12,841 nucleotides of DNA from an uncultured Bacteroidales bacterium (GTDB lineage Bacteria > Bacteroidota > Bacteroidia > Bacteroidales > Paludibacteraceae): contig CALDPN010000053.1 in NCBI GenBank assembly GCA_937911235.1, positions 1 through 12,841 on the forward strand, given 5' to 3'. Of this stretch, positions 1 to 4,652 are shown piece after piece. The position numbers and the translations under genes were made by a program. Below the pieces are notes generated by a model. It made no database searches. It worked only from the letters and a program-made list of their open reading frames with translations, and had not been told where the DNA came from. The stretch's first letter is position 1; every line of letters starts with the position of its first letter.

Positions 1-1
1 A

Positions 2-421
2 TTTGCAAACTGCTCACACGGTGACTTAATTGAGTTTGAAGATACCGGTTGTGTAGATTTCGACTTTATCAATGGTGGTATGGGTTCACTAAACTATTCA
101 ACATCAGTTTGGGACAAAAACCTAGAAAGTTCTGTTACAATCATTGGTTCTAAAGGTACTGTGAAAGTAGCTGGTCAATATATGGATACCGTAGTTCACT
201 GCCACATCCAAGACTACGAAATGCCAGAACTTAAAGAACCAACTCACGAAAACGACTTCGGCGGTTACAAAGGTGCAGCTCAAAACCACGGTTTCGTAAT
301 CAAAAACGTAATCGAAACTCTAAACGCAGGCTCTGCCATTGCAACCAACCTTCTAGAAGGTATGAAAGTTGTGGATATTATTGAACGCATCTACCAAGAA
401 CGCGATAAAACTATGTTTTAA
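2..421 (+). CDS. Gfo/Idh/MocA family sugar dehydrogenase, 3' part
   Basis: Partial gene; the reading frame is already open at base 2 and runs to TAA at 419-421, giving about 139 C-terminal residues. It corresponds to the C-terminal alpha/beta substrate domain of NAD(P)-dependent Gfo/Idh/MocA oxidoreductases: a beta-sheet stretch with GGMGSLNYSTSVWDKNLE, the SVTIIGSKGTVKVAG strand typical of the family, and the closing helix with EGMKVVDIIERIYQ. The NAD-binding Rossmann domain and the catalytic EKP lysine lie outside the window. The closest type I recognise is the WbpB/WlbA class that oxidises UDP-N-acetylglucosaminuronate in O-antigen or capsule synthesis; that narrower call is inference. The internal ATG at base 80 is not the start, because conserved domain sequence continues upstream of it. 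Codons use more C at third positions than the hip genes that follow. Confidence 0.85.
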   Translation, partial: FANCSHGDLIEFEDTGCVDFDFINGGMGSLNYSTSVWDKNLESSVTIIGSKGTVKVAGQYMDTVVHCHIQDYEMPELKEPTHENDFGGYKGAAQNHGFVIKNVIETLNAGSAIATNLLEGMKVVDIIERIYQERDKTMF

Positions 422-524
422 AAGGTAATTTCCACGTTGCCCTCGTCTTCGAAATCCTCATTTACGTCATAGTAAACTCCGGTTTCTCAGACTTCGGGAC
501 GCCTAGAAATTCCTCTTTTAAAAC
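415..524. repeat. ~110-bp imperfect inverted repeat overlapping a stop codon
   Basis: Arms begin with gttttaaaag (415-424, containing the TAA of the dehydrogenase gene) and end with cttttaaaac (515-524), an exact 10-bp inverted match. Further in, AATTTC (427-432) pairs with GAAATT (506-511), GTCT (445-448) with AGAC (489-492), GAAATC (451-456) with GGTTTC (481-486, one G-U), and TTTAC (461-465) with GTAAA (472-476), all in register, with loops between. About 36 pairs form over 110 nt. It lacks a T-tract, so it is not itself a terminator; the terminator follows at 545-576. It could be a dispersed palindromic or MITE-like element, or an RNA-stabilising 3' structure. The outer 8 bp (TTTTAAAA) are self-complementary, so that block alone is weak evidence. 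Confidence 0.55.
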
Positions 525-544
525 AAGTTTTACAAAATATTTAG

Positions 545-576
545 AGACTCACTGAATCATCGGTGAGTCTTTTTTT
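545..576 (+). terminator. Intrinsic terminator after the dehydrogenase gene
   Basis: AGACTCAC (545-552) pairs exactly with GTGAGTCT (563-570). The stem extends inward by three more pairs (one G-U) to a four-base loop, and the 3' arm runs into T7 (570-576). It separates the upstream transcription unit from the hip operon. Confidence 0.9.
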
Positions 577-586
577 ATGTCCAATA

Positions 587-602
587 GTGCAATATATTGC
601 AC
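587..602. promoter_or_regulatory. Operator 1 of the hip operon (16-bp perfect palindrome)
   Basis: gtgcaatatattgcac is a perfect 16-bp palindrome lying 6 bp upstream of the -33 element. A second, slightly diverged copy lies at 648-663 and matches 13 of 16 positions. Paired palindromes around the promoter of a gene encoding an XRE repressor are the expected binding sites for the HipB dimer; the assignment to HipB is inference from position. Confidence 0.75.
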
Positions 603-608
603 AAATAC

Positions 609-639
609 TTTGAAAATATAAAAAAGATTTCTATTTTTG
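609..639 (+). promoter_or_regulatory. Promoter of the hipBST operon
   Basis: TTTG at 609-612 and TATTTTTG at 632-639 match the Bacteroidetes primary-sigma consensus (TTTG, 19-21 bp, TAnnTTTG) with a 19-bp spacer. Transcription should begin near 645, leaving a leader of only about a dozen bases before hipB. Operator 1 lies just upstream of the -33 element and operator 2 covers the transcription start region. Confidence 0.8.
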
Positions 640-647
640 CATAAAAA

Positions 648-663
648 GTGCAATATAATGCCT
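648..663. promoter_or_regulatory. Operator 2 of the hip operon, covering the start codon
   Basis: gtgcaatataatgcct repeats operator 1 (587-602) with three differences in its right half. Centre-to-centre distance between the copies is 61 bp, close to six helical turns, so two bound dimers would lie on nearly the same face with the promoter between them. The copy contains the probable hipB start ATG (658-660), so the mismatches may be forced by coding. Confidence 0.7.
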
Positions 664-864
664 ATGGATTTTAAAATTATTAAAGAGCGTAGAGCCATAT
701 TGGGTTTAACTCAGCAAGATTTATCAGATTATACAGGACTTAGTCTTCGCTTTATAAAGAGTATTGAAGCGGGTAAGGGTAATCCTTCGATTCAATCTCT
801 AGATAAAATAGCATCAGTACTTGGTTTAGAAATAGTTATTAAAGTAAAAGAAAATAATGTATGA
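658..864 (+). CDS. hipB: HipB-type XRE antitoxin / autorepressor
   Basis: 68-residue protein made almost wholly of an XRE helix-turn-helix (about residues 7-60): the run IIKERRAILGLTQQDLSD is helices 1-2, TGLSLRFIKSIEAGK the recognition helix, and NPSIQSLDKIASVLGL the closing helices. A short basic/acidic tail follows (residues 61-68). It is expected to dimerise, bind the two palindromes at 587-602 and 648-663 and repress its own operon. I chose ATG 658 because it stands about 9 bases after AAAAAG (643-648); ATG 664 is nearly as good. A TTG at 637 in the same frame falls inside the -7 box, upstream of the likely transcription start, and cannot be used. The stop overlaps the next start (ATGA, 861-864), so translation is probably coupled. 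Confidence 0.85.
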   Translation: MPMDFKIIKERRAILGLTQQDLSDYTGLSLRFIKSIEAGKGNPSIQSLDKIASVLGLEIVIKVKENNV

Positions 865-1181
865 GAGAGGCACAAGTTTTTTCAAATGGAATATTGGCAG
901 GAATCTTGTCAGAAACAGATGATGGTAAATACATTTTTCTCTACGACGATGATTATTTATTAGATACTAAAAATAGAGCTATTTCCTTATCTATGCCCAA
1001 AAGGAAAGAACCTTATGTTGCTGACGAGTTATTTCCTTTTTTCTATAATATGCTTTCAGAAGGAAGTAACAAGGCGTTGCAATGCATGGTATCTAAAATT
1101 GATGAAAATGATGACTTTGGTTTGTTGCTAGCTACTGCCTACAACGATACTATAGGTGCAATAACAGTGAGAAAGATATGA
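861..1181 (+). CDS. hipS: HipS-like antitoxin: free-standing HipA N-terminal subdomain
   Basis: 106 residues matching only the N-terminal subdomain of HipA. Visible family marks are AISLSMPKR (residues 40-48, the usual P-x-S-L-S-P block), LFPFFYNMLSEG (57-68, the LFPFF-N-L-PEG signature), the D-x-F-x-L-L stretch (about 85-90) and the closing IGAITV (98-103). In classical HipBA this forms the front of one ~440-residue kinase; here it is its own gene, as in the HipBST system known from enteropathogenic E. coli, where HipS neutralises the HipT kinase. Start and stop both overlap neighbours by ATGA, which favours equal, coupled production. By analogy it should bind HipT; whether HipS or HipB is the main antitoxin here cannot be told from sequence. 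Confidence 0.85.
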   Translation: MREAQVFSNGILAGILSETDDGKYIFLYDDDYLLDTKNRAISLSMPKRKEPYVADELFPFFYNMLSEGSNKALQCMVSKIDENDDFGLLLATAYNDTIGAITVRKI

Positions 1182-2179
1182 AAAATATAAATGTTTGTCC
1201 AGGAACTTTAGCAGTAGGGTATGACAAATACTCTCCTGCTTGTGTGCGAAATATGTTTGAAGGAAAGGCGGTAAGTCCTTTTTTAGATTTTAATTATGAT
1301 GCAAATCATGATGATTTTATTGCTGCGATAAATAGGATTTCAATATCTGGTGTCCAAGAAAAATTATCTGCTGTATTACGTGATAAAAAAATAATTCTTA
1401 CACCAGAAGGAGAGCATGGACGATATATTATTAAGCCTGCACCCGATTATAAACATCTGCGATTTCGTGATCAAATCCCTGCAAATGAACATTTAACCAT
1501 GCAGATTGCAAAGCAGGTATATAAAATAAAAACAGCAGAAAATGCTATTGCTTTCTTTTCAGATGATAAAGTTGTGTATATTACAAAACGTTTTGACTAT
1601 GCGAAAGATGGCACAAAGATACCTCAAGAAGATTTTGCGTCATTAGCAGGAAAAACTTCAAACACACATGGCAAAGATTTTAAATATACAGGTAGTTACG
1701 AAGATGCTGCAATGCTGTTAAGAAAAAATGTAGCTGCATGGCAGGTACAAATGGCAGATTTTTTTACTCTTGTATTGTTTAATTATCTTTTTTCTAATGG
1801 TGATGCACATCTTAAAAATTTCTCATTGCAACAAACAGTGAGCGGAGATTATATATTAACGCCTGCATACGACCTTCTAAATACTTCTATTCACATAAAC
1901 GATGGAGATTTTGCTTTGCAAGAAGGTTTAATGCCAAGTATGGTACATTCAAGTATTTATGTAAATACAGGGCATCCTTGTCAAGATGATTTTGCTGAGT
2001 TTGGAAGCAGAATAGGGGTTTTGCCAAAGAAGATAGAAACTATAATAAAGATGTTTGTTACAGAACAACCATTGGTTTATGAACTAATAGAACGTTCATT
2101 TCTTGATGAACGTACAAAACGTATGTATAAGCGTTCCTATCAAGAACGATTACAACGTTTAAAAAGAACAGATAAGTAA
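1178..2179 (+). CDS. hipT: HipT-type serine/threonine kinase toxin
   Basis: 333-residue kinase equal to the core and C-terminal part of HipA. The Gly-rich loop carries S55-I-S57-G58-V-Q, i.e. the two-serine S-x-S form described for HipT, where autophosphorylation of these serines tunes activity. The ATP-anchoring lysine is probably K86 in YIIKP. NEHLTMQIAK (103-112) is the usual helix-C motif. The catalytic loop is NGDAHLKNFS (207-216) with D209 as base and N214, and the metal-binding aspartate is D232 in AYDLL. All expected catalytic residues are present, so the toxin looks intact. HipA phosphorylates glutamyl-tRNA synthetase and E. coli HipT tryptophanyl-tRNA synthetase; the target here is unknown. 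It overlaps hipS by four bases. DNA is notably AT-rich compared with the flanking core genes, fitting horizontal acquisition. Confidence 0.9.
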   Translation: MKNINVCPGTLAVGYDKYSPACVRNMFEGKAVSPFLDFNYDANHDDFIAAINRISISGVQEKLSAVLRDKKIILTPEGEHGRYIIKPAPDYKHLRFRDQIPANEHLTMQIAKQVYKIKTAENAIAFFSDDKVVYITKRFDYAKDGTKIPQEDFASLAGKTSNTHGKDFKYTGSYEDAAMLLRKNVAAWQVQMADFFTLVLFNYLFSNGDAHLKNFSLQQTVSGDYILTPAYDLLNTSIHINDGDFALQEGLMPSMVHSSIYVNTGHPCQDDFAEFGSRIGVLPKKIETIIKMFVTEQPLVYELIERSFLDERTKRMYKRSYQERLQRLKRTDK

Positions 2180-2200
2180 AATTTTTTACTATTTACCTAT

Positions 2201-2311
2201 ATGAAAACAAAAATTCCCAATGAATTGACTCAGAAAGCAATGGAAGAGGCTAAGAGTTCTGAAGACTTAGAAATATTATCTGCAAATGATTTAGAGGTAG
2301 ATTATTATTAA
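2201..2311 (+). CDS. 36-residue small protein, RelB/DinJ antitoxin-tail-like
   Basis: Short frame from ATG 2201 to TAA 2309-2311, starting 21 bases after hipT and ending just before the terminator at 2313-2341, so it is the last frame of the hip transcript. The residues KIPNELTQKAMEEAK followed by an acidic EDLEIL and NDLEVD resemble the toxin-wrapping C-terminal segment of RelB/DinJ antitoxins (KIPN...AMEEA...DDL). The ribbon-helix-helix DNA-binding half of such proteins is absent, and no RelE/YafQ toxin is next to it. It could be a relic of a former TA pair, a stand-alone neutralising peptide, or a chance frame. No ribosome site is visible, which is normal in this phylum. Expression is not proven; the resemblance is by eye. 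Confidence 0.5.
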   Translation: MKTKIPNELTQKAMEEAKSSEDLEILSANDLEVDYY

Positions 2312-2312
2312 T

Positions 2313-2341
2313 TGTGCAGTTTTGGACTGTACATTTTTTTT
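2313..2341 (+). terminator. Intrinsic terminator of the hip operon
   Basis: TGTGCAGT (2313-2320) pairs with ACTGTACA (2326-2333) over eight pairs including one G-U, with a five-base loop, followed by T8 (2334-2341). It begins directly after the stop of the 36-residue frame. Confidence 0.85.
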
Positions 2342-2357
2342 ATTTAATAAAAATTAT

Positions 2358-2365
2358 TACATTTG
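2358..2365 (+). promoter_or_regulatory. -7 box of a promoter for the structured-RNA region
   Basis: TACATTTG matches the Bacteroidetes TAnnTTTG element exactly. The expected -33 TTTG is not present; the T-tract of the preceding terminator occupies that distance. Predicted start is near 2371, just before the first hairpin of the candidate RNA. Confidence 0.5.
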
Positions 2366-2370
2366 TGAAT

Positions 2371-2674
2371 GTAAGTCTCACGCCGAGAATACGCATAGAG
2401 ATGCGTGGTGTGGGAGTTATAAATTTTATATTGAAGCGTTTATTACGCATGTTCTGACATTTTAGAAACTTCGCAACTTTCAAAAACCGTAGTTCAGGAT
2501 ATTGCAACGATAAATGCTTACGGGATATGGGTATGTTATGTGCATATCTATACATTGTTGTATAGTATGCTTGCTTATATCGGCGTGGGCTTTGCGTTGC
2601 TGTTCTAATTATGGTTGGGCAATGCGAAGGCCTCTAAAATGTGGAACGGCAACAGTCGAGTCCACGTTTTTTTT
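2371..2674 (+). ncRNA. Candidate structured non-coding RNA, ~300 nt
   Basis: No convincing gene lies in 2342-2690; the frames here on both strands look like by-products of structure. What is visible is a chain of helices. Hairpin A: TCTCACGCC (2376-2384) with GGTGTGGGA (2407-2415), enclosing ACGCAT/ATGCGT (2391-2396/2401-2406). Helix B: CCGTAG (2487-2492) with TTACGG (2518-2523). Hairpin C: GCATA, bulge, CTATAC (2542-2553) with GTATAGTATGC (2560-2570). Hairpin D: 13 pairs between 2588-2600 and 2619-2632 with G-U wobbles and one bulge. It ends in an intrinsic terminator (2640-2674). A -7 box lies at the right place upstream. GATATG (2524-2529) can also pair with CATATC (2543-2548), which excludes hairpin C, so two folds are possible. 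I cannot match it to a named RNA family. Confidence 0.6.
2640..2674 (+). terminator. Intrinsic terminator closing the candidate RNA
   Basis: TGTGGA (2640-2645) pairs with TCCACG (2661-2666) with one G-U at the base. Inside the loop, CG (2647-2648) can pair with CG (2657-2658). T8 follows at 2667-2674. It lies where no protein gene ends, which supports an RNA product. Confidence 0.75.
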
Positions 2675-2695
2675 ATTATTTAAAATATTATTGTT

Positions 2696-2929
2696 ATGTG
2701 TTATTATGTTATAGCAGATTTAGATGTAAAGAAATATACAATCTATCAAATTCGAGGTAACGAAAACTTTTATCATAATTTTGTGAAATTCTTAAAAAGT
2801 AGAACTGGACATAATATTGTAGGTGTAATACAAAATGATCCGTTAATAAATGAATCTATTCTAAATGTTAATGAGAATGACTTTATTTATTTTGAGCGTT
2901 ATTTGCAAGAGTTCAATACAATTGCATAA
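2696..2929 (+). CDS. Uncharacterised 77-residue protein
   Basis: Not recognised. The frame starts 22 bases after the T-tract of the candidate RNA and ends 71 bases before the secreted repeat protein. The protein begins with a beta-like hydrophobic strand (YYVIADLDVKKYTIYQI), continues with a basic helix-like part (NFYHNFVKFLKS, about residues 27-38), a second short strand (HNIVGVIQ) and an acidic, aromatic tail (ENDFIYFERYLQEF). No signal peptide, no membrane segment and no cysteine pair are seen (a single Cys at position 2). The composition is plausible for a folded cytoplasmic protein with normal AT-rich codon use. No promoter or ribosome site is evident, so read-through from the RNA promoter is possible. 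Confidence 0.55.
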   Translation: MCYYVIADLDVKKYTIYQIRGNENFYHNFVKFLKSRTGHNIVGVIQNDPLINESILNVNENDFIYFERYLQEFNTIA

Positions 2930-3000
2930 AAATACAATCCCTTAAGGAGTATGATGTGATTTAATTAAAAAAATATATGAATCTAAAAAAAAAATACTGT

Positions 3001-4518
3001 ATGAAGAAATTTTTAATTATAGTTACAATGATGATGCTTTGCGTTGGGGTATCATGGGCGTATGATGTAAAGATAGATGGTATATATTACAATCTAGATA
3101 ATAATAACAAAACAGCTGAAGTTACCTATTCCAATGATGACAATTATACAGGTTTTATTTCTATTCCTGAATATATAGCATATAATAAAAAGGTTTATAC
3201 TATTACTTCTATAGGCGAATCAGCATTCTCTAGTTGTAGTGGTTTAACATCAGTTTCAATGCCTAATAGTGTTATTTCTATAGGTTATAAAGCATTTTAT
3301 GATTGTAGTGGTTTAACTTCTATTACAATACCGAATAGTGTTACTTCTATAGACGAATCAGCATTTTCTGGTTGTAGTGGTTTAACTTCTATTACAATAC
3401 CGAATAGTGTTACTTCTATAGGTGATGTTGTGTTCGCTGATTGTAGTAGTTTAACTTCATTTACAATTCCCAATAGTGTAACTTCAATAGGCCGTTCTGC
3501 GTTCGATTGGTGTAGTGGTTTAACTTCTATTACAATTCCTAATAGCGTTACTTCTATAGGAGATCGTGCGTTCTCTAATTGTACTGGTTTAACTTCAGTT
3601 ACAATTGGCAATAGTGTTACTTCTATAGGTGGTAGTGCGTTCAATAATTGTAGTGCTTTAACTTCTATCACAATTCCTAATAGTGTTACTTCTATAGGAT
3701 TTGACGCATTCTATCATTGTAGTGGTTTAACTTCAGTTACAATTGGTAATAGTGTTAGTTCTATAGGTGAATATGCCTTTAATGCTTGTGATAATCTAAG
3801 AAAAGTAGTGGCTTACCCCAAGGCGATTCCTACAGTGTATACAAATTCTTTTGGTCACTATGATGCAGCTCTTTATGTGCTATGTGATGTGTATGATGAT
3901 TATTTCTTTGATGATGTGTTAGGTACTTTTAAAGTTATAGATTGTATAAGTGCTGATGAAGTAGAGTTTCCTGATAAGGTAGAAATAGAGGTTAATAAAA
4001 ATAATAATGCAATAATAACATGGCCATCAAAAAATGCTGCTAATAGTTATGAGTTGGTTGTTTCTAAAGATGGTGATGTGTTCTGTAAATATTTATTCAA
4101 TGCTAACGGTCAACTTTGCTCAATAGATTTTAGAACACGTGCTGCTGAGATTGGTTTCCAATTTACAATTACAGGTTTGGATGTTGCTTCAAAATATGAT
4201 TACGTCTTATCTGCTCTTGATGGGTTTGGGGAAATATTAGAATCTTATAGTGGTGTGTTTACTACTAATGCTTATGAAGGTTCACATGAAGACTCTGAAA
4301 AACCAGAAGAAGGTGGTGATGGTACTGTAACTTCTCTTGATGAGAATTTGGTAGATGCAAATATAATTATAGCAGAAGGCTCAATTACTTGCCAAGATTC
4401 AGACTTTACAATCTACAATGTATCAGGTCAAGACGTAACAGCCCTAAACTGTAGTTTACAACCTGGAATCTATGTTGTAGCACTAGGCGAAGATAGAGTA
4501 AAAGTAATGGTGAAATAA
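3001..4518 (+). CDS. Secreted BspA-like leucine-rich-repeat protein with C-terminal sorting domain
   Basis: 505 residues. A clear signal peptide (1-20, MKKFLIIVTMMMLCVGVSWA) sets the start at ATG 3001; an upstream in-frame ATG (2977) would add eight residues of MNLKKKYC before it and is less likely. After a short beta region come nine 23-residue LRR_5 / BspA-type repeats (residues 70-276, consensus SIGxxAFxxCSGLTSVTIPNSVT). A repeat cap follows, then a fibronectin-III-like domain (about 321-423, with AIITWPS and SYELVVSKDG), an acidic linker (GSHEDSEKPEEGGDG), and a terminal beta domain (about 455-505) with FTIYNVSGQDVTAL and PGIYVVALG, the pattern of type IX (Por) secretion signals. Role: surface or secreted binding protein, by analogy with BspA proteins that bind host matrix or mucus; the ligand cannot be predicted. 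Confidence 0.9.
   Translation: MKKFLIIVTMMMLCVGVSWAYDVKIDGIYYNLDNNNKTAEVTYSNDDNYTGFISIPEYIAYNKKVYTITSIGESAFSSCSGLTSVSMPNSVISIGYKAFYDCSGLTSITIPNSVTSIDESAFSGCSGLTSITIPNSVTSIGDVVFADCSSLTSFTIPNSVTSIGRSAFDWCSGLTSITIPNSVTSIGDRAFSNCTGLTSVTIGNSVTSIGGSAFNNCSALTSITIPNSVTSIGFDAFYHCSGLTSVTIGNSVSSIGEYAFNACDNLRKVVAYPKAIPTVYTNSFGHYDAALYVLCDVYDDYFFDDVLGTFKVIDCISADEVEFPDKVEIEVNKNNNAIITWPSKNAANSYELVVSKDGDVFCKYLFNANGQLCSIDFRTRAAEIGFQFTITGLDVASKYDYVLSALDGFGEILESYSGVFTTNAYEGSHEDSEKPEEGGDGTVTSLDENLVDANIIIAEGSITCQDSDFTIYNVSGQDVTALNCSLQPGIYVVALGEDRVKVMVK
3208..3828 (+). repeat. Nine tandem 69-bp coding repeats (LRR_5)
   Basis: Nine units of exactly 69 bp inside the leucine-rich-repeat gene. Units 2 and 3 are nearly identical in DNA over long stretches (ggtttaacttctattacaat recurs), while the first and last units have diverged as caps. 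The variable positions are codons 4, 5, 8 and 9 of each unit (SIGxxAFxxC), which lie at one edge of the solenoid. The DNA similarity makes copy-number change by slippage or recombination likely. Confidence 0.95.
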
Positions 4519-4540
4519 CATTTAACTTTAAATTTTATAA

Positions 4541-4583
4541 TTCCTCGGTCACTGAGTTTGTAGAAGTGCCGAGGGATTTTTTT
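4541..4583 (+). terminator. Intrinsic terminator of the repeat-protein gene
   Basis: TTCCTCGG (4541-4548) pairs with CCGAGGGA (4569-4576), one G-U; then, after a one-base bulge, CACT (4550-4553) pairs with AGTG (4565-4568). The 11-base loop is closed and T7 follows (4577-4583). Confidence 0.9.
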
Positions 4584-4608
4584 GTCAAAAATGGCAGAGA
4601 ATTGTCAC

Positions 4609-4624
4609 TGGCACGGGATTTGAA
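4609..4624 (+). promoter_or_regulatory. Sigma-54-like promoter motif before clpB, or tRNA 3'-end-like remnant
   Basis: TGGCACG (4609-4615), four bases, then TTGAA (4620-4624). This matches the -24/-12 consensus TGGCACG-N4-TTGCW with exact GG-to-GC spacing and one mismatch at the -12 GC. It would start transcription near 4635, 18 bases before clpB. No TAnnTTTG element fits here. Caution: on the minus strand the same bases read GTTCAAATCCCGTGCCA, like the 3' half of a tRNA T-arm plus acceptor end, though the 5' half of the arm is absent. Either reading may be accidental. Confidence 0.3.
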
Positions 4625-4635
4625 CTATGATTGGT

Positions 4636-4643
4636 GAAAGGAG
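4636..4643 (+). promoter_or_regulatory. Shine-Dalgarno site of clpB
   Basis: GAAAGGAG ends nine bases before ATG 4653. A purine-rich site this strong is unusual for this phylum and stands out against every other gene in the window; it fixes the clpB start. Confidence 0.7.
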
Positions 4644-4652
4644 ATTTTTATT

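Noticed and set aside
637..657. N-terminal extension of HipB from a TTG start
   Set aside because: The TTG lies inside the -7 box, upstream of the likely transcription start; ATG 658 or 664 gives the full helix-turn-helix.
2340..2555. 71-aa minus-strand frame across the structured-RNA region
   Set aside because: It spans hairpins and the -7 box, has no family resemblance, and is explained by RNA helices on the plus strand.
2334..2691. Similar T8ATT...ATTATT flanks on both sides of the candidate RNA, as if a target duplication
   Set aside because: Both are terminator T-tracts followed by low-complexity A/T; the match is gapped and not convincing as a duplication.
2514..2714. 66-aa plus-strand frame rich in Cys and Trp
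   Set aside because: It covers hairpins C and D and the terminator of the candidate RNA and overlaps the next gene start; composition is not protein-like.
2937..2946. CCTTAAGG palindrome with AGGAG before the repeat-protein gene
   Set aside because: It is too far (over 30 bases) from either start codon to act as a ribosome site, and has no partner site suggesting an operator.
3297..3671. 124-aa minus-strand frame with periodic sequence
   Set aside because: It is a mirror of the 69-bp repeats of the leucine-rich-repeat gene; the periodicity comes from the sense strand.
3208..3828. CRISPR-like regular repeats
   Set aside because: The repeats are directly adjacent, in frame, 69 bp (23 codons) long, and translate to LRR_5 units; there are no spacers.
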